Source: Brumimicrobium sp964585545
Lineage (GTDB): Bacteria; Bacteroidota; Bacteroidia; Flavobacteriales_D; Crocinitomicaceae
Direction of reading: 5' to 3'
Length of the DNA stretch: 64,000 nt
Assembly (NCBI GenBank): GCA_964585545.1
Contig: CAZPDT010000016.1
Location: forward strand, 1 to 64,000
The notes below the pieces were generated by a model. The model was given only the letters and a program-made list of their open reading frames with translations, was not told where the DNA came from and ran no database searches. The translations under genes were made by a program, and so were the position numbers. Shown piece after piece: positions 45,359 through 54,179 of this stretch; within the stretch, counting starts at the first letter, position 1; each line of letters begins with the position of its first letter.

Positions 45359-45970
45359 ATGAAAAGAAACATCGTTTTTAATCTTTCTCTTTGGATCTTT
45401 ATAACTACAGCATTTTTATTGGCAAACTGCTCCTCGTCAAACGGACTTATTGATAGAATTACTTTTGAGGAAGATATTGTTCATTCCACAAAAAGAATAA
45501 CGTTCAAGCATACCCATTATTTCTATTTCAGTAAAACTCCAATGATTAAAATGGATCAAACTTTTGTAAAGTCAATACATGAGAATAAAAAGAATACAAT
45601 TAATGTATATGATCGACTTACTTTAAAAGCAGGATATTTCCAACTTCAGGATGAAGTGTATATGATTGTCAAGAATAAAGTTTATCCCATTACACCAAAG
45701 CTTTTTGAACATGAAAGGTTTACCCATACATCTTCATCCAAAAAAAACATCACAACATCAGATGATGAATCGATTGCTGTTGTTACAGGTTATAATGAAA
45801 AAGAACGGGATATTGTGCGCATAAATTATCAATTAACGGAGCAGATGACAGCAGCTATTGTGACGGCCGATACGGTTTCATTTCGATATTATGCTGGTCC
45901 ACACATGATTACTGTTGATGTAAAGGAAGACGTTTTAGACGCAGTAAAAGAATTAATTCAAAGTGAATAA
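45359..45970 (+). CDS. Lipoprotein of unknown function
   Basis: A 203-residue protein. The ATG at 45359 gives MKRNIVFNLSLWIFITTAFL with lipobox LANC. An earlier in-frame start at 45296 would add 21 mostly hydrophobic residues and is unlikely. The mature part is beta-rich with polar linkers; FKHTHYFYFSKTPMIKMD and YYAGPHMITVDVKED are prominent. I do not recognise a domain. It lies upstream of the ATP synthase operon, separated by a promoter, and has no evident tie to it. Confidence 0.68.
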   Translation: MKRNIVFNLSLWIFITTAFLLANCSSSNGLIDRITFEEDIVHSTKRITFKHTHYFYFSKTPMIKMDQTFVKSIHENKKNTINVYDRLTLKAGYFQLQDEVYMIVKNKVYPITPKLFEHERFTHTSSSKKNITTSDDESIAVVTGYNEKERDIVRINYQLTEQMTAAIVTADTVSFRYYAGPHMITVDVKEDVLDAVKELIQSE

Positions 45971-46114
45971 TTAGGTGCATCTTTTTTGTGGTTTTGGGTC
46001 GGAAATTCACCATTATTTTGAATTCTAATATCAAGTTTTTCAATGTCCTAAAAATATTTAACATAAAAATAAATCAAAAGCATATAAAAAGTGCTGACCT
46101 TTAAAAAAAATATA

Positions 46115-46122
46115 TACCTTTG
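46115..46122 (+). promoter_or_regulatory. -7 element of the ATP synthase operon
   Basis: TACCTTTG fits TAnnTTTG, 47 bases before the atpB start. It is the only such box between the lipoprotein gene and atpB. The -33 element is not clear. Confidence 0.5.
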
Positions 46123-46168
46123 CCCCCGAATTTGAAAAGGTAAATTCGTTTTGAAAGTAAAAAAAACA

Positions 46169-47284
46169 ATGTTCAATAGTTCATTTAAAGTGTTGGCTTG
46201 GGTTACTGCACTTTTATTATCAGTACCTGCATTCTCTGCAACCTCTGATTCTTCCTCTGTTGACAACGAAGAGGGCATGAATGAAGTAATCATGCACCAT
46301 ATTAAAGATGCGCATGAATGGCACATTTTAACCTATACAGATAACGAAGGCGAAAAACACAATCTCGCAGTGTATTTGCCCGTAATATTAATTGATGAGG
46401 GAATAGAAATTTTTTACTCGAAAGAATTGTATCATCATGGACAGGAAATAGAGGTTGAAAATCCTAAAGCAGAATACGACCACTATATTGCAAACACAGA
46501 GCTCGGTTATGGACTTTATAATGAGAAAATTTATAAGTTGCATTCTGATGGCACCATGACTTTTGATACAGAAGGAAATCCCATCAATGAGAAACCACTT
46601 GATCTCTCAATTACAAAAAATGTTGTTTCATTGCTTTTTGCTGCATTGTTGATGTTTGTTTTAATGCGTTCTGCTGCTAGGTCTTATAAGAGTGAAGGCA
46701 ATTATGTGCCCAAAGGAATTGCACGATTTATTGAACCCATTGTTATCTTTATCCGTGATGAGGTGGCCATTGCAAACTTGGGAGAGGAAAACTATAGAAA
46801 ATATTTACCCTATTTATTAAATATATTCTTCTTTATATGGATCACCAGTTTGTTGGGATTGTTTCCAATTATACCTGGTGGAGCGAATTTAACAGGAAAC
46901 ATTAGTTTTACTTTGATATTGGCAATATTTACGCTTATTCTTACTTTATTTTCAGCAAAGAAAACGTACTGGGGACATATTTTTAATCCTCCAGGTGTGC
47001 CAGCTGTATTATTGCCACTAATGATACCCATCGAGTTGGTTGGTGTTTTCACAAAACCATTTGCTTTAACAGTGCGTTTGTTTGCAAATATGACTGCTGG
47101 ACACATCATTGTTTTGGCATTAATAGGAATAATCTTTACGTTCGGAAGTGTGGCGTGGAGTGGACTCTCATTACCCATGGCATTATTTATTAATGTGTTG
47201 GAGTTGTTGGTCGGAATTTTACAAGCCTTCATTTTTACAGTGTTATCTGCACTCTTCATTGGTGAAGCCGTTGCAGAGCACTGA
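46169..47284 (+). CDS. atpB: F1F0 ATP synthase subunit a
   Basis: Membrane subunit that forms the proton half-channels next to the c-ring. The 371 residues include a signal peptide (MFNSSFKVLAWVTALLLSVP, cleaved near FSA) and an extracytoplasmic N-terminal region of about 130 residues, as usual in Bacteroidota. The core has LPYLLNIFFFIWITSLLGL, the essential arginine in ALTVRLFANMTAGHI, and a final helix ending FIGEAVAEH. A TTG at 46151 could add six residues, but the ATG at 46169 gives the better signal. It is the first gene of atpBEFHAG. Confidence 0.94.
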   Translation: MFNSSFKVLAWVTALLLSVPAFSATSDSSSVDNEEGMNEVIMHHIKDAHEWHILTYTDNEGEKHNLAVYLPVILIDEGIEIFYSKELYHHGQEIEVENPKAEYDHYIANTELGYGLYNEKIYKLHSDGTMTFDTEGNPINEKPLDLSITKNVVSLLFAALLMFVLMRSAARSYKSEGNYVPKGIARFIEPIVIFIRDEVAIANLGEENYRKYLPYLLNIFFFIWITSLLGLFPIIPGGANLTGNISFTLILAIFTLILTLFSAKKTYWGHIFNPPGVPAVLLPLMIPIELVGVFTKPFALTVRLFANMTAGHIIVLALIGIIFTFGSVAWSGLSLPMALFINVLELLVGILQAFIFTVLSALFIGEAVAEH

Positions 47285-47320
47285 TTGTATTAATTGTGTA
47301 ATTTATAAAAACAAATAGTT

Positions 47321-47524
47321 ATGACTGGAATAGCTGCTATAGGAGCTGGACTTGCTGCACTAGGTGCGGGAGTCGGAATTGGTAGAATCGGAGGATCGGC
47401 AATGGATGCCATTGCTCGTCAACCTGAAGCTACATCAAAAATCCAAACAAACATGATTATCTCTGCTGCACTCGTTGAGGGTGTTGCTTTGTTCGGTGTT
47501 GTTGTTGGATTGCTCCAAGGTTAA
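47321..47524 (+). CDS. atpE: F1F0 ATP synthase subunit c
   Basis: A 67-residue hairpin of two membrane helices, the rotor subunit present in many copies. The first helix is AAIGAGLAALGAGVGIGRIG; the polar loop is ARQPEATSK; the second helix carries the ion-binding glutamate in AALVEGVALFGVVVGLL. The glutamate is followed by glycine rather than serine or threonine, so a proton-type ring is more likely than sodium. A strong hairpin directly follows the gene and may raise its share of translation relative to atpF. Confidence 0.94.
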   Translation: MTGIAAIGAGLAALGAGVGIGRIGGSAMDAIARQPEATSKIQTNMIISAALVEGVALFGVVVGLLQG

Positions 47525-47532
47525 TTAAACTT

Positions 47533-47569
47533 AAACTCCCCCACAACGGTTGGTTGTGAGGGGAGTTTT
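47533..47569 (+). terminator. Strong hairpin between atpE and atpF (partial terminator or mRNA stabiliser)
   Basis: AAACTCCCC pairs with GGGGAGTTT, and CACAAC with GTTGTG inside it. One bulged A separates the two helices, and GGTTG forms the loop. Four T and an AT-rich stretch follow. The fold has 15 pairs and sits 9 bases after the atpE stop, within an operon. Confidence 0.75.
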
Positions 47570-47597
47570 AAATTGAAAACATTAAAATAAGAACAAA

Positions 47598-48092
47598 ATG
47601 GATTTAGTTACTCCCGATATTGGATTGGTATTTTGGACAGGATTGGTTTTCCTTCTTTTGCTATTTGTTTTAACTAAATTTGCTTGGAAACCTATTCTTT
47701 CTGCTGTAAATAAACGTGAGGAAAATATCCAAAATGCTTTGGATATGGCGAAAGAAACCAAAGCAGAAATGGAAAAACTCCAAGCCAAAAATGAAAATTT
47801 GCTCAAAGAAGCACGTGCTGAACGTGATGATATGATTAAAGAGGCAAAAGCAACAACAGACAGAATGATTGAATCGGCTAAAGGAAAAGCAAAAGACGAA
47901 GCAGACAAAATAATTAAAAACGCAAGAATGGCTATTGATGCTGAAAAAGACGCTGCGGTTGCGGAGCTTAAAAATCAAGTTGCTGGCATCGCTTTGGAAA
48001 TTGCTGAGAAAATTATTCGTACAGAATTGTCATCCGATAAAAAACAAATAGAATTGGCCGAAAACTTGTCAAAAGACATCAATTTAAACTAA
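47598..48092 (+). CDS. atpF: F1F0 ATP synthase subunit b
   Basis: Peripheral-stalk subunit of 164 residues. It has one N-terminal membrane helix (LVFWTGLVFLLLLFVLTKFA) followed by KPILSAVNKREENIQ and a long charged coiled coil to the C-terminus. It bridges subunit a and the delta subunit. The gene lies between the post-atpE hairpin and atpH, which starts 7 bases after its stop. Length and order are standard. Confidence 0.94.
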   Translation: MDLVTPDIGLVFWTGLVFLLLLFVLTKFAWKPILSAVNKREENIQNALDMAKETKAEMEKLQAKNENLLKEARAERDDMIKEAKATTDRMIESAKGKAKDEADKIIKNARMAIDAEKDAAVAELKNQVAGIALEIAEKIIRTELSSDKKQIELAENLSKDINLN

Positions 48093-48099
48093 GAAAGCC

Positions 48100-48633
48100 A
48101 TGAATGGAATGAAAGTAGCAAGTCGTTATGCACAATCGTTGATTGAACTGGCCGAAGAATTAAAGGTCGTTGATGAGGTGTTGGAGGACATGAAAGCGCT
48201 ATTAACTACTGTCAACCAAAATAGGGATTTCCACGTTTTTTTGAACAGTCCGCTTATAAAAGCAGATAAAAAAAACAGTATTTTCGATAAAATATTTGGT
48301 GATTTCCAAGAGGTATCTATAAAGTTTGTGCACCTTTTGACAAAAAATAGACGGGAAATGATTTTTCCTCTAATTGCCGAAGAATTCATTTCTAAACTAA
48401 ATGAGATCCGTAATATTGTTCCTATGACATTAACGTCAGCTAAACAATTGGACGGTAAAATAAAAGATAAGATTCTTAAAAAGTTGAACAGTCAACTTGA
48501 TGGATCGATTGAGTTAACAGAAGAAATTGATGATTCACTTATTGGTGGATTTGTTGTAAGAATGGGAGATACCCGTATTGATGCGAGTGTTTCTCATCAG
48601 TTGTATAAAATGAAAAAACGTTTAATGAATTAA
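48100..48633 (+). CDS. atpH: F1F0 ATP synthase subunit delta
   Basis: A 177-residue OSCP/delta subunit that links the b-stalk to the top of F1. The N-terminal helical domain begins MNGMKVASRYAQSLIELAEE, and the C-terminal signature IDDSLIGGFVVRMGDTRIDAS is typical of the family. It lies between atpF and atpA. Confidence 0.94.
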   Translation: MNGMKVASRYAQSLIELAEELKVVDEVLEDMKALLTTVNQNRDFHVFLNSPLIKADKKNSIFDKIFGDFQEVSIKFVHLLTKNRREMIFPLIAEEFISKLNEIRNIVPMTLTSAKQLDGKIKDKILKKLNSQLDGSIELTEEIDDSLIGGFVVRMGDTRIDASVSHQLYKMKKRLMN

Positions 48634-48691
48634 GGTTGGAAGGAATTGAGCAATAGATTTTTGAACAACCAATTGAATAAAGCAAGATAAA

Positions 48692-50266
48692 ATGGCAAAT
48701 GTAAAACCAGCAGAAGTTTCTGCAATCTTAAGACAAGAGCTTTCAGGATATAAGTCCGAAGCCGAATTACAAGAAGTAGGTACTGTACTTTCAGTTGGAG
48801 ATGGTATCGCCCGTATTTATGGGTTAGGTGGCGTCCAGTACGGAGAACTCATCGAATTTGAAGGCGGACTTCAAGGGATCGCTCAAAACCTAGAGGAGGA
48901 TAACGTAGGGGCAGTGCTATTGGGAAACTCTTCAGACATTAAAGAAGGGGATACTGTAAAACGATTGGGCCGAATTGCCTCTGTAAAAGTAGGTGAAGGA
49001 ATGGTTGGACGTGTTGTTGATACATTGGGTCAGCCTATAGACGGTAAAGGAAAAATTGAAGGAGAATTGTTTGAAATGCCAATTGAAAGAAAAGCTCCAG
49101 GTGTGATTTTCCGTGAGCCTGTTACAGAACCTTTGCAAACAGGTGTTAAAGCAATTGACTCTATGATTCCTGTAGGTAGAGGGCAGCGTGAGTTAATTAT
49201 TGGTGATAGACAAACTGGAAAAACAACAGTTGCCATTGATGCTATTATCAATCAAAAAGAATTTTACGACGCAGGAGAACCTGTTTATTGTATATATGTA
49301 GCTGTGGGGCAAAAAGCATCTACAGTAGCACTCATTGTTAAAAAATTAGAAGAGGCGGGTGCAATGGCGTACACAACTGTTGTTGCAGCAAATGCTTCTG
49401 ACCCAGCTCCAATGCAATATTTTGCCCCAATGACAGGTGCAGCTATTGGAGAATATTTTAGAGATACTGGTCGACCTGGCTTAATCGTTTATGATGATTT
49501 ATCAAAACAAGCTGTGGCGTATCGTGAAGTATCACTTTTATTGCGTCGACCTCCAGGTCGTGAGGCCTACCCAGGAGATGTGTTCTATCTTCACTCTAGA
49601 TTGCTAGAGCGGGCTTCAAAAGTGATTAATGACGATGAAATTGCATCTCAAATGAATGATTTGCCTGAATCCCTTAAAGGAAAGGTGAAAGGCGGAGGTT
49701 CTTTAACGGCTTTACCTATTATTGAAACCCAAGCAGGTGACGTTTCAGCATACATTCCAACCAACGTAATTTCTATTACTGATGGACAAATTTTCTTGGA
49801 GTCAGATTTGTTTAACGCAGGTATTCGTCCAGCAATTAACGTGGGAATCTCTGTTTCTCGTGTGGGTGGATCAGCACAAATTAAATCAATGAAGAAAGTT
49901 GCTGGTACATTAAAACTTGACCAAGCACAATATAGAGAACTTGAAGCGTTCGCTAAATTTGGTTCTGATTTAGATGCAGCAACAAAAAATGTATTGGGGA
50001 AAGGAGAGCGTAATGTTGAAATTCTTAAGCAAAATGAGGGTGACCCTTATACTGTAGAAAGACAAACAGCAATTATCTTCGCGGGAACCAAAGGACTGAT
50101 TCAAAATGTGCCTGTAGATAGAGTGAAAGCTTTTGAAACTGAATATTTAGATTATTTGGATGCAAAGCACAAAGACTTGATGAATGATCTCAAAGCAGGA
50201 AAATATACTGATGATATCCAAGAAACTTTAACGCGAGTAGCGAAAGAAATTGCAAGTAAATATTAA
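48692..50266 (+). CDS. atpA: F1F0 ATP synthase subunit alpha
   Basis: Non-catalytic nucleotide-binding subunit of F1, 524 residues. It has the beta-barrel N-domain (VLSVGDGIARIYGLGGVQYGE), Walker A GDRQTGKTT near residue 171, LIVYDDLSKQAVAYR and the arginine-finger region ALPIIETQAGDVSAYIPTNV with NVGISVSRVGGSAQ. The long middle part matches other Bacteroidota alpha subunits. atpD and atpC (beta and epsilon) are not in this operon and must lie elsewhere, the usual arrangement in this phylum. Confidence 0.96.
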   Translation: MANVKPAEVSAILRQELSGYKSEAELQEVGTVLSVGDGIARIYGLGGVQYGELIEFEGGLQGIAQNLEEDNVGAVLLGNSSDIKEGDTVKRLGRIASVKVGEGMVGRVVDTLGQPIDGKGKIEGELFEMPIERKAPGVIFREPVTEPLQTGVKAIDSMIPVGRGQRELIIGDRQTGKTTVAIDAIINQKEFYDAGEPVYCIYVAVGQKASTVALIVKKLEEAGAMAYTTVVAANASDPAPMQYFAPMTGAAIGEYFRDTGRPGLIVYDDLSKQAVAYREVSLLLRRPPGREAYPGDVFYLHSRLLERASKVINDDEIASQMNDLPESLKGKVKGGGSLTALPIIETQAGDVSAYIPTNVISITDGQIFLESDLFNAGIRPAINVGISVSRVGGSAQIKSMKKVAGTLKLDQAQYRELEAFAKFGSDLDAATKNVLGKGERNVEILKQNEGDPYTVERQTAIIFAGTKGLIQNVPVDRVKAFETEYLDYLDAKHKDLMNDLKAGKYTDDIQETLTRVAKEIASKY

Positions 50267-50340
50267 TATATAGACCCAAAGGATTTTTCAAGCGGTCTCG
50301 ATATTTACGTTTAGGTGATTATTTTAACTGTTTATTAGAA

Positions 50341-51219
50341 ATGGCAAATTTAAAGGAAATAAAAAATCGAATCAATTCAACGGCATCAACAATGCAGATT
50401 ACGCAAGCAATGAAGCTTGTTTCTGCTGCGAAGTTGAATAAAGCTACCGGTGCAATCGTTCGATTACGTCCTTACGCTGAAAAAATTCAAGAAATTCTTC
50501 GCAACGTAAGCGCAACACTAGATTTATCTGAAAATAGATTCGCCGAAGAACGTGAGGTAAACACAACATTAATCATTGCAATATCTTCAAATAGAGGTCT
50601 TTGCGGAGGATTCAACAACAACATTACCAAGAAAATTAATGAACTTTTAGCGGATGACCTTAAAGATACAAAGGTTGAAATATTGCCCATTGGTAAGAAA
50701 GTTAATGATGCTTTTAAAAACAGCGGACTCATAAAAATGCCAGAACATTTAAACGATCCTGCTCATTTGTTTGACAATTTATCATTCGAAAATGCGTCAG
50801 AATACGCTCAATATGCTATGGATTCCTTTATTGAAGGTAAATATGATAAGGTAATCATTGTTTACAATGAATTTAAAAATGCAGCCGTACAAATCATTCG
50901 AGGCGAACAACTGCTTCCCATTACTCCAGTTGAAAGTGAAACAGATTCAAATGAAGTGGGAGATTATATCTTTGAGCCTAAAAAAGAGGAGATCATTAGT
51001 GAGATTTTACCCAAATCATTGAAATTGCAACTGTTTAAAGCCCTGTTGGACTCAAATGCAGCTGAACATGGAGCAAGAATGACTGCGATGCACAAAGCAA
51101 CAGACAATGCAACAGAACTAAAACGCCAGTTGACATTGGATTATAACAAAGCCCGTCAAGCTGCAATTACCAATGAAATTCTCGAAATTGTTGGTGGTGC
51201 GGAAGCATTAAATGGTTAA
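50341..51219 (+). CDS. atpG: F1F0 ATP synthase subunit gamma
   Basis: Central rotor shaft of F1, 292 residues. It starts MANLKEIKNRINSTASTMQI with TQAMKLVSAAKLNKA, has the SSNRGLCGGFNNNI core and ends in the typical helix EHGARMTAMHKATDNATEL followed by NKARQAAITNEILEIVGGAEAL. It is the last ATP synthase gene of the operon. Thioredoxin follows 57 bases later on the same strand and may be read through. Confidence 0.95.
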   Translation: MANLKEIKNRINSTASTMQITQAMKLVSAAKLNKATGAIVRLRPYAEKIQEILRNVSATLDLSENRFAEEREVNTTLIIAISSNRGLCGGFNNNITKKINELLADDLKDTKVEILPIGKKVNDAFKNSGLIKMPEHLNDPAHLFDNLSFENASEYAQYAMDSFIEGKYDKVIIVYNEFKNAAVQIIRGEQLLPITPVESETDSNEVGDYIFEPKKEEIISEILPKSLKLQLFKALLDSNAAEHGARMTAMHKATDNATELKRQLTLDYNKARQAAITNEILEIVGGAEALNG

Positions 51220-51276
51220 CTTCAATAGAACATAATTATTGTTTTTTTGTTTGTATAGAAATTAAAACATATAAAT

Positions 51277-51573
51277 ATGAGTAATTTCAATACAATCATC
51301 AAAGGAGAGCAACCTGTTTTGGTCGACTTTTACGCCGATTGGTGTGGTCCATGCCAAACAATGGGACCTGTAATAGATGACATCAAGAATATTTATGGCG
51401 ACCAGTTGCGTGTATTAAAAATTAATGTTGACAATAACCAAGCTGCTGCACAAAAGTATAAAGTGCGGGGTGTACCTACATTTCTTCTTTTTAAAAGCGG
51501 AGAAATCAGTTGGCGTGCTGCTGGAATTCAAACCCGTGGGAACATTAAAGCTGAAATCGATAAGTTGCTGTAA
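51277..51573 (+). CDS. trxA: Thioredoxin
   Basis: A 98-residue thioredoxin with the redox motif DFYADWCGPCQTMGPVI (WCGPC near residues 22-26) and the cis-proline in VRGVPTFLLFKSGE. No signal peptide, so it is cytoplasmic. It is slightly shorter than E. coli TrxA but covers the whole fold. It follows atpG; the stretch behind it begins the accessory region. Confidence 0.92.
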   Translation: MSNFNTIIKGEQPVLVDFYADWCGPCQTMGPVIDDIKNIYGDQLRVLKINVDNNQAAAQKYKVRGVPTFLLFKSGEISWRAAGIQTRGNIKAEIDKLL

Positions 51574-51878
51574 TGCTATTTGTATTTGCGTTGTTTTGAC
51601 TATATAGTGTCTGGTCGGTAACACAACAAATTCAAAATTGATTCTCTTTATAAATTCTATGGTATGGGTTTAAGTCACTATATTTCTTTGTATCCCCATT
51701 TTCAGGGCTTTTAACCACTAAATCATTATTCAAAAATATAGTATTAAATCGTTTTCCCCATAAGGAACACCGGATCCGTCAACATGGTGTTCAGCGTTGT
51801 CCAACTTAGCGAAGCGATCTCATGACGGTAGGGAATAATCGGCACACCGAACACTTAGTTATTTAGCGGCTGGTTTTA
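51574..51878. other. Intergenic region with a hairpin and a short repeat
   Basis: No gene is supported. The 13-mer TAGTGTCTGGTCG at 51605-51617 also occurs at 28350. GAACACC and GGTGTTC form a hairpin spanning 51765-51792. CTTAGCGAAGCGATCTCATGA at 51805-51825 recurs inverted, with one mismatch, inside the insert of both transposase genes. Confidence 0.5.
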
Positions 51879-52155
51879 TTATTCTTCCGTTTTTCTAATC
51901 ATAAAATCCACAAAACTTTCTCCGCTTGGATCTTGATGATAGCCGTAAGACACTACGTTGGGAATGCCAAGACTATCTCCCCATTGTTTTAATGTTCTGG
52001 CGTGGAATGAATGGTGGTTTAAAATGTTTGTTTGTGTCGGCTCAACAACAGGTACTTGAGGGTTGTCAGCCCAAAACTCGGGGTCATCAATACTCATCAT
52101 AGCCAACATATCCACCTTTGCTCTGTAATCGATTATGGCAGGTGAATTAAACTGG
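51879..52155 (-). pseudogene. C-terminal fragment of an alpha/beta-hydrolase (esterase) cut off by the IS element
   Basis: The frame is open from the IS junction at 52155 to the stop at 51879, about 91 residues beginning QFNSPAIIDYRAKVDMLAMM. Only the C-terminal part is present. NHHSFHARTLKQWGDSLG and VVSYGYHQDPSGESFVDFM look like the end of an esterase or lipase with the catalytic-histidine region. There is no start region; the internal ATG at 52115 is not a plausible gene start. The N-terminal half was lost or lies beyond the other IS copy. Confidence 0.65.
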
Positions 52156-53700
52156 CTTGTAAAAATGAAACTTTAGCACTTTTAGAACGGTTTTGGGTAA
52201 AAATAACAGCTTTTTGAGCCGATTTAAGACATATTTGGCTATTTCCTTGGCTGTAACTCCCAGATTCACCATTCTTTTTAAGTTGTAAGCCAATGCAATT
52301 AAACCAAAATCTGCTTCTGCTCTATGAAGTCCTTTTTTGGTCATGATGTGATCAAATCCCCACTGTCTTTTTATGGTTCCATAAGGATGTTCAACCAATG
52401 CTTGCCGTTGTTTATATAGTTTAATATTTTCGGCTACGCGATGTGCATTGTTTTGAATGTTTTGAGTGAATTCTGAGCGTTGAATAACTTTTCCGTTAAT
52501 TTTTGAAGTGGTACACTCACTGCGAACAGGACATGTTTTACATGCCTTGGCTTTGTATTGTTTAAATCGGTAGTTTCTAGCTTTGTATTCGGTTTGATTT
52601 GAAATGAGTTCATTTCCTTGCGGACAAGTATAGCTGTCTGTTTTATCGTTATAAATAAAGTTTTCCGAGTTATAAGCTGGGTTTGGAGCTTGACTGGATC
52701 TACCGATATTTGGAATGGCAACTAAGGTTTTTATTTCTAGATTATCAGCGGTTTTAAATTCACTTCCTGTGTGATAACCTTTATCATAAAGCGCTGTAAA
52801 TTTATTGGTTTTTAGAATGGTTTTTGCTCTTCGGAGCATCATTCCCATTGCCTTTTTATCGTTTTGGTTAGTGAGTTTATAGTCAAGTAATAATTTGTGT
52901 TTTGCATCAACGGTGGTTTGAGCGGTATAACAAACTTCGGTAATTGTTCCTCTTACTATTTGATGCCTGCTGTCTAGATCGGAAGTGGAAAGTTGAGGGT
53001 TTTCGGAAGACTTATCTTCGTCTAGCTTTTCTTGTATTTGCTCATACTTTTTACGCTGAGTCTTACGCAGTTCTACTTGTTTTTCTAACTTCTCTTTTTG
53101 ATCTCCATCAGCTGTAGATAAGGCTGTATTGTGTTCTTCAAGCTTGTTGTCAATATACTCTAAATGACGTTTGATTTTCTTTTTATTGTAATTGTTCTTC
53201 TTACTGTTTTGTGCTCGTAGTTTAGTGGAGTCTCCAGCAATCAAAATTCCTCCAATAAGGTTAAAGTTTTTAGCAATTTCAACACTATAACGAAAAACAC
53301 GCTTGATGGCTTTGGGGTTATCTTTTCTAAACCTGGCAATGGTATTGTGATCTGGTTTTAGATTTTTCAAAAGCCAAATTACTTCTAGATTACGATGACA
53401 TTATTCACAAGTGTATATTTTTATAGGTGTTCATGAGATCGCTTTGCTAAGTTCTTTTTCTAATTGTCGGGAAGAACGCATGCGGTTCATGTAACCATAG
53501 ATGTATAATTTTAATAAATCTGCGGGATTATACGGCGGTCTTCCCTGAGCAGGCAATGACTCAAATCCCATGTCATGTAAATTGAGGCTTTCTACAAACT
53601 CATCGATAAATCGTACGGAGTTGTCCTGTGGAATCATATCATCCATACAAGTAGTGTATAAAGCCAGTTGTTGTCTGTTTTCTCCTTGTTGATATTCCAT
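52147..53700 (-). pseudogene. IS1182-family transposase, interrupted by a 51-bp insert (copy 1)
   Basis: Two frames of one gene. The N-terminal part, 53431-53700, starts MEYQQGENRQQLALYTTCMD and reads through GRPPYNPADLLKLYIYGYMN to RSSRQLEKE. The C-terminal part ends at 52147 and holds the DDE domain with LKNLKPDHNTIARFRKDNPK and GGILIAGDSTKLRA, a coiled insert, TTVDAKHKLLLDYK, and CPVRSECTTS with its cysteines. Family members read from LEKE straight into CHRNLEVIWLLKNLK. Here 17 codons with two stops separate them. The last residues (FYKPV) come from flanking DNA because the element is truncated. Confidence 0.88.
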
Positions 53701-53784
53701 ACTTAAAGATACGAAAAACCAAGGGTGGTTGGATATTTATGTTGGTAGGTTTTCAACAGAGTTATTAAGTTTTGAGACAGTCTG
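52156..53784 (-). mobile_element. IS1182-family insertion sequence, copy 1, lacking its distal end
   Basis: Homology to the copy at 62539 begins at 52156. The transposase-proximal terminal repeat GTTTTGAGACAGTCTG is present at 53769-53784 (CAGACTGTCTCAAAAC on the minus strand). The other end, with the second terminal repeat, is missing: 84 bases that copy 2 has are replaced by the esterase fragment. Full length would be about 1.71 kb. Confidence 0.88.
53401..53451 (-). other. 51-bp insert with stops inside the transposase gene (copy 1)
   Basis: On the minus strand it reads LSKAIS, stop, TPIKIYTCE, stop. It lies between the codons for LEKE and CHRNLEV that should be adjacent. It is a multiple of three. 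The first 21 bases are nearly identical to 51805-51825 (inverted). The same insert is in copy 2 at 63868-63918. Confidence 0.75.
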
Positions 53785-54179
53785 ACGGTCTTGTATATGA
53801 AAAGTTGCGGATTTTATGCACTAACTTTTCGGATTATAACGGACCTTTAATTTATTCATTTTGTTTCGATTAAGCGATTAAACCGCTATTTTTTATATAT
53901 TTTGTTGTACACTGGCTTTTTTCGTTCAGCTTGTCATTCAGCGTTGGCGAAAGACATACGCTGCCTGCAATTTTGGGCTTGAGCTCTGGCCGGTGCGAAA
54001 CGATAGTTCACGAACACCAAAAAGTAATTTTAAAAACCGTGAGTAATTGCGAATGTGTATGGCTTTGTGCGTTGGCTTTCATCTAATTTATTTCATTTGA
54101 TATAGGATTTTTACTCTCCGAAAAAACGATTCCATTCAGATAATTTGAATCTGATGTTTTATCTGACTTTAACCATAGA
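53785..54179. other. Intergenic region between the IS and the defence operon
   Basis: No gene is supported. TCAGAT/ATCTGA forms a hairpin at 54136-54154. On the minus strand a run of six T follows about ten bases beyond it, so it may be a weak terminator for the methyltransferase transcript. GTTGTACAC at 53902-53910 recurs inverted at 62528-62536, just outside the second IS. Confidence 0.45.
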
